From Amphiura filiformis (lineage: Eukaryota > Echinodermata > Ophiuroidea > Amphilepidida > Amphiuridae), in assembly GCF_039555335.1 (NCBI RefSeq), contig NC_092629.1, forward strand, positions 7,239,432-7,303,431: DNA of 64,000 bases. Reading direction: 5' to 3'. A program made the position numbers and the translations under genes. Position 1 is the first letter of the stretch; each line of letters opens with the position of its first letter. A model generated the notes under the pieces. That model was not told the origin of the DNA and searched no databases. It saw only the letters and a list, made by a program, of their open reading frames with translations. Shown in pieces: positions 1 to 11,325 of this stretch.

Positions 1-276
1 CTGCATGCTGATTGGTTACAAGAAGACTATATATTCTGATTTATTGAGCCAATCAGCAGCATGGTAAGAATGGTGGTAGGGCTAAAGAGGCTTGACCCAA
101 TGAGTACTGCCTGCTGATTGGTTACAAGAAGACTATTCTGATTTATTGAGCCAATCAGCAGCATGGTAAGAATGGTGGTAGGGCTGACGAGGCTTAACCC
201 CATGAGTACTGCCTGCTGATTGGCTACAAGAAGACTATTCTGATTTATTGAGCCAATCAGCAGCATGGTAAGAATG
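1..276. repeat. Tandem ~100-bp hairpin units with CCAAT words
   Basis: Two and a half copies of a unit holding GCTGATTGG ... CCAATCAGC around a short spacer, followed by ATGGTAAGAATGGTGGTAGGG. Each unit is itself a hairpin. It reads open on both strands but has no coding character. Confidence 0.75.
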
Positions 277-925
277 GGGTTTATCCTTCGTGTAAGAATG
301 CATGGAATTAGCCTAGCACAAATCTTCCATTGAAGGATTATACAGCTTTATTCTGCAAGCTGCTTCATTCTACAATGGAGACTTAACACTAGTCTAACTC
401 ATGAATATCTTACACCAAGGATACAATATGAATGGTAGCATGGCTGAAGAGGATTGAGAAGCTAGATTCTTTATTTCAATTGGTCACTCATGCATATATA
501 TATGGTGTAATTGACCAATCAGAAGATGTTAGAATTCTGAGGTGCCAGGTGGATAGGACCCTTTGGTCTAGGGTAATTATAGACTAACTCCAATAGTCGT
601 GTACAAGCTTGTACACTGCACATGTACTATGTTATGATTTGTAGTGACAACTGGATAACTTACAGTTCATAGCATGACAGACTTATGAAAATTGTACAGT
701 GCCATTGTGACAAGATAGTGCTCTAAGTTCTAAAAACAACAAACTCAATCAAAGGTCAACTGGGCATGCTCTATGCCACGAAGAATCCTATTTCAAAATC
801 TGTCACTTTTTTCCACATAGTTTTCTCAGTCATCAATCCAGAAGGTTGACAAATGAGGGCAGCAGTCTAGGGAAGTCACACAAAAAGTAGTGTTGTATTT
901 GCTGGAATTGGAAGCAGTTCCTTAC
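277..925. other. Intronic sequence without recognised feature
   Basis: Downstream of exon 14. It holds one diverged CCAAT hairpin (about 480-530) and otherwise nothing I can name. Confidence 0.5.
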
Positions 926-1156
926 CTAGTGTAGGTTGTAGTAGTGTTGAAAAAGCCCATACTTCACAAAGGGTAAGGATCCTTTCCCCCTCATCTTGAT
1001 GGATACTGATGTAACGACCGCATCTGGGATTGACACAGGTCACCGTGATGTCGGCACCAGCTGTGGCTTGTTCATCCTCTACTACATCGCAGAGTGCATT
1101 TTCCCCGTACGTATCGCTGTTGCCAACTCTGACCTGGGCACCGGCTATGCGATCAG
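926..1156 (-). CDS. Lectin gene exon 14: F-type lectin domain 3, last part
   Basis: This 231-base exon reads SDRIAGAQVRVGNSDTYG, then ITVTCVNPRCGRYISIHQ and LTLCEVWAF. With exon 13 it forms RADCCSDR, an exact RxDx4R, and C-G-R-Y is intact, so domain 3 is the best candidate for real fucose binding. The exon ends in a phase 1 donor (gtaagg), so the protein continues past the window. Nothing lectin-like was found in 1-925. Confidence 0.86.
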
Positions 1157-1269
1157 CTGCAACAACAAAAAACTCTGGATTAGAGCCACAAATCAGCCTG
1201 TTTCAGTATGTACATTTGGGGGATTCAGATGCAAAAGGCGATATACGCCATTTTCAAACTTTTTGTGTA

Positions 1270-1640
1270 AAGGGTAGACAATGCATTGTTGATTGAACCA
1301 ACCAAAAAAATTGATTTTCATTATCCATATTAATATATTATTGAAATAGAACACTTTTAAGTTTTGCAAAAGTTCATTCTACAAATCATATACTTTAATT
1401 TTCTTGATTTATTGTTGTTAATGAGTTATGTACATTTTACAAAAGTGTTGTTGTTTCAGCCTCTTTACAACATAACTCAAGACCACAGGGCCTACAAAAG
1501 TATATCTATATATGATATTTGAATTCTTCTACACACTCGCTATGAATGAAGTGTTAGTTTTTGGCAAAATACGTAAATCGCTGTGGTTTTACTGGCAAAA
1601 TTTCACATAAAATGAACATTATTTTCCACAAGAAACAAAC
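1270..1640. repeat. Dispersed repeat, copy 1
   Basis: It matches 50340-50640 in reverse complement over ~280 bp (for example ACAAAAGTGTTGTTGTTTCA and its complement). No features inside. Intronic. Confidence 0.75.
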
Positions 1641-2124
1641 AGTAGTGAATGAAATGTTTATTTTTTATAGTTCAATCATGAATGCTCATTTATGTATCAA
1701 CTTTATAACCAAGAAAAGTATCGGATTCGCGTAAGAATGAAACTGCCAAATTCGGCATCCTTACCATCATGTCCATGCACTGCATGATGAGTATGTGACT
1801 TTGTCGACAATTGTTGCCGAGGATGAGGATAAGGATAATTTTGGGCAACCAATTTTTGACTATTGCCTGCCCGATCGGGCAAGCTAAAAATAAAATTTGT
1901 CGCAGCCTTACGTGTTGTCAACCTGACCAAAAATGCCGTACTGTGCAGGTCAGCAACCAATCATGCCACACCTTTTAGTCCGGTATATACAGAAATTTAA
2001 TGATGACCCCCCACAGGACTCTACCAAACCAACTTTTTTTAGCTTCCTTTTATGGTCCTATAACACATTCAAGATGTTTACAAAAAATAATTCCCGGCAC
2101 TCCGGCCATATTCAATGTACTTAC

Positions 2125-2220
2125 AGCAGCAGTCTGCTCTATTGCGGATGATGACCCGTGTGATGCATTTGTTGGTGTTCTCACCCAAATCAACTGCCCA
2201 CCATTGCTCACCATTTTGAT
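2125..2220 (-). CDS. Lectin gene exon 13: F-type lectin domain 3, WW exon
   Basis: This 96-base exon reads EQWWAVDLGENTNKCITRVIIRNRADCC. WW-x-VDL and RADCC are the family consensus. A decayed 35-base copy of its middle sits at 2342-2376, beside a LINE 3' end. Acceptor atttag, donor gtaagt with T carried. Confidence 0.86.
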
Positions 2221-2341
2221 CTAAATTGTGAAAAAAAAAAATTGATGGGATTAGTGCAAGAAGGTTCTATCTGCAATGGCTGCCCTGTAGACATTTGACA
2301 ATCTCTGCATACTATATTAATGTAAACATGACACCTGGCAG

Positions 2342-2376
2342 CTATTGTGGATGACAACCTGTGTAATGCATTTGTT
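2342..2376 (-). pseudogene. Relic copy of part of lectin exon 13
   Basis: About 29 of 35 bases match the middle of exon 13 (2134-2168). On the minus strand it reads NKCITQVVIHN beside NKCITRVIIRN of the exon. No splice sites survive. It abuts the 5' edge of the truncated LINE, so it may have been copied when the LINE inserted. Confidence 0.55.
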
Positions 2377-2379
2377 TAC

Positions 2380-4020
2380 GCCAACTATCGCGCTCAAGAC
2401 TGCTTCATACGGTTATCGCTCATTCTCTTCAGCCGCACCATCTCTTTGGAATCAACTACCATCATTCATTCGCAGTTCGCAATCTGTCGACCAATTCAAG
2501 ACCAGCTTGAAAACCCATCTGTTCACGCTTCCTGATTAATGTATATTGTTCCACCATGATATTGTTTATTTTGTTATTATATTGTGTTGAATTGACCCTG
2601 CCCATTTTTCCATCATAGGAAGTAAATTGCTGTTGCATTTACTGAGAGTGATTGTGCTGGTAACCTCTCCTCTCCAGGGTATTTCTACGTCTCACCGGTG
2701 CCGGTCACTTACTTTTGTTCCGTCGTGCAATTTTAACCCAGCCCAAATTGTTGGGAGTAGGTTGCTGTTGCGCCTACTAACCATTTCCATCCTAGGGAGC
2801 AAGTTGCTGTTGCACTTGCTGAGAGTGAATGTGCTGGTAACCTCTCCTCTCCTGGGTCGCCAATTTTTAATTCTTGTTATTATTGTGCGGTCACAGATCA
2901 CTTTGTTTTTGCTCTTTTATATTGTATAATCTGCATTTACTGTATGTTGTTTGCTGATATATTATAAAATTATTTTATAAGAAAATGTGCCTTGTTATGA
3001 CTTGGTTGGGTTATGCAGATCTCCGTTTCTTTTTGTTTTGTTCTGAACCTGAGTCCGTTTAGGGCGGTTGCGGGCGCTGCATGATCTGATTCTTGGAATC
3101 ATTTTTGCTTATGAATGTCATTTTTAGCATGTTTAAAATAATTTTTTCTGTTGCTTTAGTTCACTGTGTTTGACATGCATATTTGTTTTGGTTCTTTAAT
3201 GCCTCTTCTTGTACCAGTACTTGATTGGACTTGCATAGTAGCTCAGGGTGGTGGAGTGTTCTGCGTTTTGCCGGTACCTTGCGTCCGGTCTGTTTCCTCC
3301 GGCTTGGTTCCCCACTTTGAGTTGCTGTGTGATTCCAATCTTGTACAACCATGTAAGTGTTTACCTTGCAATAGTGTGTATGTGTAATAGTATGTTAAGT
3401 TATTATGCTTTTAGATCTGTATTATAATATTTATTGTACTTGTTAGCTGATATAATATTTATATTTTTAATTATTGTGCCTTGGATCAAACTCGTATAAA
3501 ATCTGATGGTTTTGCCATTATGCCGCCCTGTATTTTTCTTATGGTTGGATTATGTAGTTCTCCGTTTCCTTTTGTTGAGTTCTCTTCTGTGCCTCCGGCT
3601 GTGGAGCACTGCATGATCTGACTCTTTGGAATCATTTTGCTTTTGATTTGATTCTTGTTTTTAACTTATTTAATTTTGTTAATGCATTGTTGTTGTTGCC
3701 ATTATTATTTGTACTTGATTGGAGTTGCATAGTGACTCAGGGTGGTGGACTGGTCTGCGTCTTGCCGGCTCCTTGTTTTTGCTCTGTTTTCTTCTCCCGG
3801 CTCGGCTCCCCACCTAAGAGTTGCTGTGTGCTTCCAATCTTGTGCAATGTACCCGGTCATTTTCTTGCAATATTGTGTATGTGTAATAGTATGTTTAAGT
3901 TAGGCTATATATTGTTTTTAAATTTTTTGTTCCCTAGGTTTTATGTTTTGTAAAGCGCCCAGAGGCTATTTGCGTTGGGCGCTATATTAAATCTCTCATT
4001 ATTATTATTATTATTATTAC
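2380..4020 (+). mobile_element. 5'-truncated LINE, 3' end only (L2/Crack-like)
   Basis: Coding remnant 2395-2538 reads SYGYRSFSSAAPSLWNQLPSF and ends KTHLFTLPD-stop, the C-terminal block of L2/CR1-type reverse transcriptases (compare the end of LINE B). A long 3' UTR follows, with two internal direct duplications: about 2625-2690 versus 2805-2870, and about 3010-3400 versus 3550-3890. The tail is the hairpin AAAGCGCCCAGAGGC ... GGCGCTATATT plus (ATT)n at 3999-4019. It lies in the intron between lectin exons 13 and 12, antisense to the gene. Confidence 0.78.
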
Positions 4021-4192
4021 TCTCTCCACACAGGTGTCGACTGCAGACGATAATTTCAATATTTTGTAAAAATTCACAAATTTCAGAATTGTAAATATTC
4101 ATGACCATATTTGGAATTAGCATGCATTAATTAGGGATTCAATCACGTTTCACCGTTGTTCATCACCGATTAACAACAATGCATCCAAGATC

Positions 4193-4252
4193 GTCTGAGT
4201 GGTTTACTTTCGAGGGCAGCTTTAGCTGCCCGGTAAGTAAACCACACAGACG
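4193..4252. repeat. 60-bp hairpin
   Basis: CGTCTGAGTGGTTTACTT pairs with AAGTAAACCACACAGACG, with GGCAGCT/AGCTGCC in the middle. Intronic, 3' of the LINE tail. Confidence 0.6.
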
Positions 4253-4574
4253 CAGCTGGACGCGATCAGAATTCTCTGATTAGAATATTCTCACGATAAT
4301 AGGCCGACTGTTACGATGTTGAGAGGGATATAGGGGTTCATCCCTTTGTAATATACCATTATTTCAGTATTATTAAACAGTATTTTTATCATAAATATTG
4401 ACACACACAACTCATGATTGTTTTTAACATTTATTTCTCGTATCTTTTCACGATTTTTGTCACATCATACAAAAATGTCATTTTCCGTGTTGTACCTCCG
4501 ATTCGAATTTTTGTCTGTTTTCCGTGAAACGGAAAACTTCGGACTTTCCTTAATCCTTCCCACAGGATACTCAC

Positions 4575-4709
4575 CTGGTTCTGTATGTGAACATGTTCCA
4601 CCACCCCAATTGGGGTTATCATCTCCATCAATGGCTCTCGCTGCATTGGCTTCAATATCATCTGAATTGGCAGTACTCTGATCCACAGGCAAACCAGCCA
4701 GTGGCAGTG
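4575..4709 (-). CDS. Lectin gene exon 12: F-type lectin domain 3, first part
   Basis: This 135-base exon reads VDQSTANSDDIEANAARAIDGDDNPN, a Gly-rich turn, and CSHTEP. Unlike domains 1 and 2 it has the Cys-x-His-Thr, and with it the likely sugar-contacting histidine. Acceptor ctcatag, donor gtgagt. Confidence 0.84.
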
Positions 4710-5139
4710 CTATGAGGAAGAAAGACATTTAGAGAATAATAGATAGGATTTTGTCTTTTGACTCTCTAATAATGTGTCATAATGGATGGGCTGGCCAATA
4801 TTCTGAGTAGCAGATACCGGCGCATCTCATTCTTATTCAGTTTAAGTGTAGTGTAATTATTATAAGTAAAACTGCTCTTTTTTAAACAAAAATAAAATTA
4901 TTTTCGTGGGGACATCCCTGTTTGTTTTAAATGAATGAAACTGTCAGCCGCTGAACCACGTTCTTAGTTTGTGCATGTGTATTACGTAAGCACATTATCG
5001 CACAATCATTGAGGATCAAGAAGAATCTTATGTCACTATCCACTATCGTGTGACATTAAACACCCGAAAGCCAATCAAATTATGCGAATTCTTTACAAAC
5101 CACACCCACTGAACAAGAATAATCCCTAAGTCACTACTA

Positions 5140-5334
5140 CTGTATAATTGGCAATTTTTGCGAAGGTTTTGTATTCGCGAATTTCGCAATTAGAGCTCCA
5201 ACCGCAAAAATAACACCTCGCGAATATATGCAATAATGTATCAAGTATAGGGAAGGACTGGACAATCACGAAAATAACATTCGCGAAAATGTGTCTCTCA
5301 TTCCAGATCATTCCGAAAATTACCACTTATACAG
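5140..5334. mobile_element. Small MITE with TA target
   Basis: CTGTATAATTGGCAATTTTT and AAAATTACCACTTATACAG are imperfect inverted ends flanked by TA at 5138-5139 and 5335-5336. The interior is rich in TTCGCGAA-type words. Intronic. Confidence 0.65.
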
Positions 5335-5404
5335 TATGTGCTTATAATAAACAATGTCTACAGAGAAACTGACCAGGTAATAATGTCAAATGAAGAAGGG
5401 AAGC

Positions 5405-5600
5405 AAAGAAAATTTAGCTGAAGCTAGAGCAGAACTGGCGCCCTCTGGTTTGCGAGACCAGTACTTTACTATTTGAGCTATCCAGCCCTATGATGGACGG
5501 TGTTACCAATATCTTTGCTTTGGTGCTGGTCCGAGTCATGACACCATGCTGTTGTGTGGATAGGGATCATGCACACATTATGATACAACCCGGGAAGCAA
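5405..5600 (-). mobile_element. tRNA-derived SINE fragment
   Basis: On the minus strand, GGATAGCTCAAATAGTAAAG resembles a tRNA 5' half with A box, followed by an anticodon-stem-like CTGGTCTCGCAAACCAG. The B box is degenerate. It is not a functional tRNA because the T arm is poor and no acceptor stem closes. Confidence 0.5.
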
Positions 5601-6800
5601 CAGTCAAGAGGATCAGTGAAGATGTGGCTTTTAAATACTTATGTGCTTATAAGGTACACATGAGAAGAGATACTGTGATCACAAGGCTTCGTATATGTCA
5701 ATGTATCAAGTGCCAAATTTTTTTTCATATGTGATGCAATCAAGCAAAATGAGTAAGATGTACGAGATATCACCAATAATGGTATTCAACTTTCTATGTA
5801 CTTTATTGTTCTTCAACAAAACTAAAATGGACCTACCTTTGGAACCCTAAGTCTAATTATGAAGGGGGTTTTGGTTTTCAGCAAAATAAAGCTTTGAGAA
5901 TTGCTTATGTAATGAAATTGAAAAAAAAAAATGATTTTGATCATAATGAAGTCATAATGAAGAATTTAAGCAACATTTGACTTTTTTCTATAGAAGCTTG
6001 TAGTAAAATTTGCAAATAGCACAATTTGTTATTTTTTCTTAAAATCTGACACTAAAATACCCTCTTTTTCAGTTTTGTTATCAGCACATAAATGAATGTA
6101 CCGATACCAAGTATCAAAATATTAAAGAGGCATGCTCCAATTGTTCATGTTCTGTTTGCTATCATAGATTGAGACTTTTTTCCAAATTTTGTATTGTATT
6201 GCTATAGTGGTTTTGATATGAGAAGCAAAAATGTGTACAACAATGTCCCCATAGGATAGTACATTCACTTCCGGTGTGGTTACCACAAATCACTATGTTT
6301 TTTCCACACCATTTAACGAAAAATATCACTGGGGTAATGAGAAAAATGGGGGATGAGGTTGTCGATCATTCAGCAGAGATGCCACAGGGTTGCTGAAAAA
6401 TCTCCTGAACTTTTGCGAAGCAGAGCGAGCATAGCTAGTGAAGCTCTCGCCCCCGCATGGCCGAGGGTCCCGGGGCCTGCTTAAGGGCCCCTGGTAGGGT
6501 CAGGGGCTATGCCATTTATAATATGGGATAGATAAACATTAGTTTGTGGTTCTCCAAAGTTGCCAAAAACTTTTTTTTTAAATAAACCCCTCCACCCAAA
6601 AAAGCATTTTTTTTTTTAATTTAAAAAAAAAAAATTCCAGAGAATTTTTCAATTTTTCCAAAAATCTGGATTTCCGGAAAAGTGGCATCTCTGGGTCAAG
6701 GACCTTTAAGAAATTCTATGAATGAATTCTACCACACTTGGTCCCCTCTGATGGCCTTTACCCATAGGCATTTACTGCAGGATCTGTTGAGTGTGATGTA
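5601..6800. other. AT-rich intronic stretch
   Basis: Homopolymers and a diverged repeat near 6300-6400 (GGGGGATGAGGTTGTC, shared with the MITEs at 20600 and 63210). GC-rich 6440-6520 contains GGGTCCCGGGGCC words. No exon seen. Confidence 0.45.
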
Positions 6801-6806
6801 ACTTAC

Positions 6807-7034
6807 CTTCATCATATGGGATAGGCTCATAGGCAAACACCTCACAGAAAGTCAAGTATCCTCCAGGCGCTTGATGAACACTGAGATAAACTCCGCATAC
6901 AGGTTGAGCGCATAAGATCACCACCTCGGCACCAGCCTGGGCTTGTTCCGTCGTAACGGCAACACCGCATTGGTCGTTGTTTCCGTACGCTTCATCCGAG
7001 CCGACTCTTACAACTGCCCCTGCCAACTGGTTTG
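6807..7034 (-). CDS. Lectin gene exon 11: F-type lectin domain 2, last part
   Basis: This 228-base exon reads NQLAGAVVRVGSDEAYG, then VVILCAQPVCGVYLSV and YLTFCEVFAYEP. The RxDx4[RK] signature is broken because Q follows RLDCCSN where R or K is usual, and C-G-R-Y is C-G-V-Y. Domain 2 is structurally intact but probably not a canonical fucose binder. Acceptor tcacag, donor gtaagt. Confidence 0.85.
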
Positions 7035-7199
7035 CTGTGATTGGCACAAAATATAAGCAAAGCATTTTTAGAGCAGAGTTTCTCAAACAAAATCCATACA
7101 CCCTCTATGGAAGATATATGAGGGTATAGATTTCAAAATGGAGTCACCCAATCGGGCAACTTCATTTGAAATTCAGGGGCGTATGGATATAGTCTATCC

Positions 7200-7989
7200 T
7201 GTATCCTATCCTTTGCTTGTAAAATGTGTTTGTATCTGATTAGCAAGGTCCCAAAAGCACAAACATGTTTTAAGCACACATAATCGCGCATGTTATAAAC
7301 ATGTTTTGGTTTTGGTAAAAATGTTTTAATAACATTAAAATGTCGGGATATGTGAAGGTGTTATTGCAAAATATTTTTGGTAAACATTTTGGCAAAATAT
7401 TTGTTATAACATCATGCTAGTATGTTTTGCATAAAGTTTTAAAAAATGTTTTCTGAAAGTTATTAAAACATTTTACACCCTTTATATAACCTGACATTTA
7501 AACGTTTTCTGTAAAATGTTTTGTGTTTGCTGATGGGGTACTACCACAGAATTAAAGAAAGAGAATCGGGACTCAGCCGCCATCTTGATGAAGGCATGGA
7601 ACAAATGAAGGCATTCATTGTCATGCAAGCGTGACATGGATGAAGGCCGTATTTGAGAGACGCACTTGATGCGACCTGCACGCAAGTACCAAGACGCTTC
7701 AGATGAGACGCAGAATTGTTTTCGTTCATCCCTGCGCACCGTCGGCAAGGACCCGAATACCCCCAATTTTCTCCCCATAGCTGGCGCGATTGTATGTGGC
7801 GTTATAGGGAGTCCCGGTTCTCCTTCTCTAATTCTGTGGGTACTACTCATGTATAAGTATTCTGACATGATTAAAATATAAGTCAAAAGGCCATTCTCTG
7901 TTTCCATATCAGCTCTAATTTGACCGATTTGTAACAATATGATTGAAATCTGACAACATTTCAAATAGAATAGTTTGTGGGACATGGCG
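7200..7989. other. Intronic stretch with AAATGTTTT words
   Basis: 7255-7510 is full of AACATGTTTT/AAAATGTTTT words, probably a MITE. 7540-7860 is not recognised. Open frames there lack coding character. Confidence 0.4.
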
Positions 7990-8635
7990 ACATCATACAA
8001 ATTTTATGACAAATTATTAAAAACTGATATTTTTTTATTATTCATATTTAACAGTCCTCAAAGTAAAATTTATAAATCTAATGATATGTACTTAAAGTGT
8101 ATGTAGCTGGGAGGAAAAGCTGACGATAGTATCAAGATTTTGACCTTTTGTATTGAAGATAACATTTTTTCCCAAAAAGACCTAAAGACTGTTAAATGTC
8201 AAAAATATCAAGTTTTAATAATTTGCAATAAAATTTGTATTATATTGCTAATTTCAAAAAATCAAAATTATTTGATATCAGAAGGACATTCTTTGCATTC
8301 AGAATGCAATTCAATATGTCAGATGTGCTCTCATTAGTCTCCTACGCAGCCAGTTTGGTTACGCTCCCTCCACACAAACAGTCTGCCAATGACCACGTAT
8401 ACGGCGTTTCTGATTAGCTAAGAGGGCGACAATGCATAGTCAATGAGAACCGAACAGCAGTGCTGCATCCAGGAACTTGATTGCCCGTGGGTTGAACTCC
8501 TGGCTGAATAATCAGATACGCGAGCAGCACTTGCTGGATGACGTCATAGGAAACAGCTAGCCAATCAAAAAGACCTCGTTCGTTATCATTGGCAGACTGT
8601 TGATACTATGCTCTCATGTCCCACAAAAAAACTGT
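7990..8635. mobile_element. Degenerate foldback-family copy carrying an insertion
   Basis: Blocks match the 18708-19314 element, including the CTCCCAGCTAC box in inverse, AATTATTTGATATCAGAAGG and the CTCTCATGTCCCACAAAAAA end. A 274-bp insertion at 8335-8608 splits the right end. Confidence 0.65.
8335..8608. mobile_element. Inserted element with 9-bp target duplication
   Basis: TGCTCTCAT is repeated at 8326-8334 and 8609-8617, exactly bounding 274 bp absent from other foldback copies. Subterminal inverted repeats AACAGTCTGCCAATGA and TCATTGGCAGACTGTT are present. A 9-bp duplication fits a MULE-like or Merlin-like transposase better than hAT. The family is not named. Confidence 0.7.
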
Positions 8636-8688
8636 GTAAACGATGCTAATCGAGCCCTTAAATCAACCCAATTATGATATATACTCAC

Positions 8689-8778
8689 AGCAACAGTCCA
8701 ATCTGTTTTTGATCACGATTCTAGAGACACATTGATATTTCCCAAAGTCCAAAGCCCACCACTGGGCAACACCAGGCT
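8689..8778 (-). CDS. Lectin gene exon 10: F-type lectin domain 2, WW exon
   Basis: This 90-base exon reads AQWWALDFGKYQCVSRIVIKNRLDCC. It keeps the WW strand and the R-x-D-C-C sugar-site loop with two adjacent cysteines, which form a vicinal disulfide in the eel agglutinin structure. Acceptor ttacag, donor gtgagt with T carried. Confidence 0.85.
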
Positions 8779-9341
8779 CTGTAAACAAATCACATAACAT
8801 CAATCAATATTATACAATGGGTTAATTTTAACCCCCTAAGCACTATCTGCTGATCTAAGAAAGAATTTGCCTTCATCAGTACGCTGACACAAATAAGCCA
8901 CAAGAAAATTTTCCAGCTGGGCATAACTTTTGCCAGGTTTTCCCGGGACCTAAACATTTTGCACTATTTTAGCCAAAAATCAAGGTGAAATTTTGCGTTT
9001 ACCAAGCCAATTTACAATTTGACATTATTTTTACCAAAATCAAAGTATTTCCCGGGCTAAAAAGAAGATTTACAGGGGAATTCTGGTTGATTTCTGCCCA
9101 GCAGATGCAGCTGACCAGCTCTGTAAAAGCCGTCTGGTGGTCACTGTACCCCACCACCACCCCATGCAACTGACAGCCTTTTTTGGCTTCATTCTGTAAC
9201 CGTCACTCGTGTTGTTTCTGAGCTAAATGCAATAACTCCACGGTCAAGTACGATTATCTTGACAAATTGCACTTCTGCGAAGTAATTATCCTGCATAAAC
9301 CTTCCGAGTGCAATGATTTGCATTTCATTCTGTCTTCTTAC

Positions 9342-9470
9342 CTGCATCAGTTACGATACACGAATCACCATCATCAAAATCAGGGTTATCATTGCCATCA
9401 GTGGCCAGATTCGAGGTTCCGTCAAATTTCACACTGCTTTGTGATGTGTCCAAATCTTCAAGATCAATGG
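9342..9470 (-). CDS. Lectin gene exon 9: F-type lectin domain 2, first part
   Basis: This 129-base exon has the same length and phase as exon 6. It reads TSQSSVKFDG, NLATDGNDNPDFDDG and DSCIVTDA. The A-x-D-G-N/D acidic loop, which in family members contributes to the Ca site, is present. Cys-Ile-Val-Thr replaces C-x-H-T, so the ligand His is missing. Acceptor tttcag, donor gtaaga. Confidence 0.83.
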
Positions 9471-10068
9471 CTGAAAATAAGAAACCAAGAAATTTTTTAT
9501 CAGCATTCTTTCGCATTTTGCTACTTAGCAAGTGCTCTAGTAACGTCCTGATTGGAGAATTGAATCACATCATTACTGTTTATAGGCACCTCATTTGCTG
9601 AACAATCCATGTAGGATCATTTATGTGATAAACAGTGTGTGTGCATCAGAAGTACTAATGAGAACTATAATTGGCTATTCCATAGAAGATATTTGTAAAA
9701 TCTTCCACAGGGGTAGTGTGGATTTTAAATGGAATATAGCCCAATGACAAATAATTTAAGATTGGTAACCTAATTGGTGGCCTAATCCAGTGGTATCTCT
9801 TGAGTAAAATGAAGCTACAATTGAAGATATCTTTGGTGCAAGCATCATTTTTATGCCTCCACCAAAGGTATCATGTTTCCTGGTTGTCCGTCTATCATTC
9901 CTTCCATCCGTCTGGGGTTGTGAGTGTAATTCCTTGCAACTGGTCCCGGGCAACTGGTAAGGCATATAGTGATGTAATTTGGTGGAACTCTTATTAAGAT
10001 ATATTTCTAACATCTTCCACATGAGTAGTGTGACTTTTAAATGGAATGGCCTATTACAACATATGTAC

Positions 10069-10299
10069 CTGTATGAGGGAAAGTCTGGAATCCAAAGATG
10101 TCAACTTCACACATTGACAGGACGTTATCAGGAAGAATAACCGCAAGATATCGCCCACACCTAGTCTGCTCACAATATACAGGTACCACACCACTAGGTG
10201 CATTCACCTCAGTGGAAGCAAGAGGATCTCGACACCATGGGTTAGTGGCATAGGATTCACTGTTGCCAACTGTTACATATGCTCCAGTCAGACGTTGAT
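10069..10299 (-). CDS. Lectin gene exon 8: F-type lectin domain 1, last part
   Basis: This 231-base exon reads RLTGAYVTVGNSESY, then CGRYLAVILPDN and LSMCEVDIFG. These are the diagnostic R-L-x-G-A-x-V-x-V-G, C-G-R-Y and L-x-x-C-E-V-x-x-[FV] strands at the end of an F-type lectin domain. Acceptor cttcag, donor gtacat. Confidence 0.85.
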
Positions 10300-10723
10300 C
10301 TGAAGTGTAAAAAGAAATGTGAGCATTATATTGTTAGTAGCCATAGTATACAATCATGCAATTTTTGTCTAAATTTAATTTTGCTATTCTTTGTAAAAAA
10401 ATATGAAATAACAATTGTTAATCCTTCATGTTATTATTTTGTGTAAGCTAATGTTAACCCTAAGCCTAACCCTAACTGTAACAATGGGGACCAAAGTGAA
10501 TTTCAAGGGGGATCAAAAATCATGAAATTTGCATTTTTGATTTATTTATTTGTTCTTATTAACCGGATCTTCCATTTATCTGGACAATGCTTGGTGCCAT
10601 CATGTCCGGATAAAAGAGTTGGATTGTATGGTGTAATAATTCATTGACCAGGAAGACACAAATATTGAAATGATGTAAAATTATCAGTTTTGAAACCAAA
10701 AATACCAAACTAAAAATACTTAC

Positions 10724-10807
10724 TGCCAGTAGCTGTGTTGGTGATTTCTACATGGCTTATACAAAATTCCTGCTCCAGATCAATTGCCCACCATCTGAGC
10801 GCTCCGG
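10724..10807 (-). CDS. Lectin gene exon 7: F-type lectin domain 1, WW exon
   Basis: This short 84-base exon encodes LRWWAIDLEQEFCISHVEIT, the WW-x-[IV]-DL strand and following beta strand typical of the fucolectin fold. The family RxDCC segment is replaced by TNTATG, so the arginine and vicinal cysteines of the fucose site are lost in domain 1. The donor is gtaagt with one base (A) carried. Confidence 0.83.
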
Positions 10808-10837
10808 CTGCATACAAAAAAAAAGGAAATTTTACAA

Positions 10838-11325
10838 TGTGAGTACTACCTGCTGATTGGTTACAAGAAGACTATCATGATTTATTGGGCCAATCAGCAG
10901 TATGGTAAGAATGGTGGTACCGGTAGGGCAAAAGAGGCTTCCCATGAGAACTACCTGCTGATTGGTTACAAGAAGACTATCATGATTTATTGAGCCAATC
11001 AGCAACATTGTAAGAATAGTGGTAGGGCTGAAGAGGCTTAACCCCATGAGTACTCTACCTGCTGATTGGTTACAAGAAGACTATTGTGATATATTGAGCC
11101 AATCAGCAACATGATAAGAATGGTGGTAGGACTGTAGAGGCTTAACCCAATGAGTACTACTTGCTAATTGGTTACAAGAAGACTAATATGATTTATTGAG
11201 CCAATCAACAACATGGTGGTAGGGCTGAGGAGGACGGAGCTTAAATATTTAGATGCTGTATTTTAATTGGTAACTCATCAGATGAATATATTTTGCATAA
11301 TTATTAACCAATCAGAATGCTGTAA
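10838..11325. repeat. Second tandem array of the CCAAT hairpin unit
   Basis: Four to five units of the same ~100-bp repeat as 1-276, starting 30 bases upstream of lectin exon 7. A more divergent relative (TTAATTGG ... CCAATCAG) closes the array. Further diverged copies are at 480-530 and 16790-16975. Confidence 0.75.

Noticed and set aside
10450..10477. Telomere-like TAACCCTAA words
   Set aside because: Only three imperfect units. Too short to mean an interstitial telomere.
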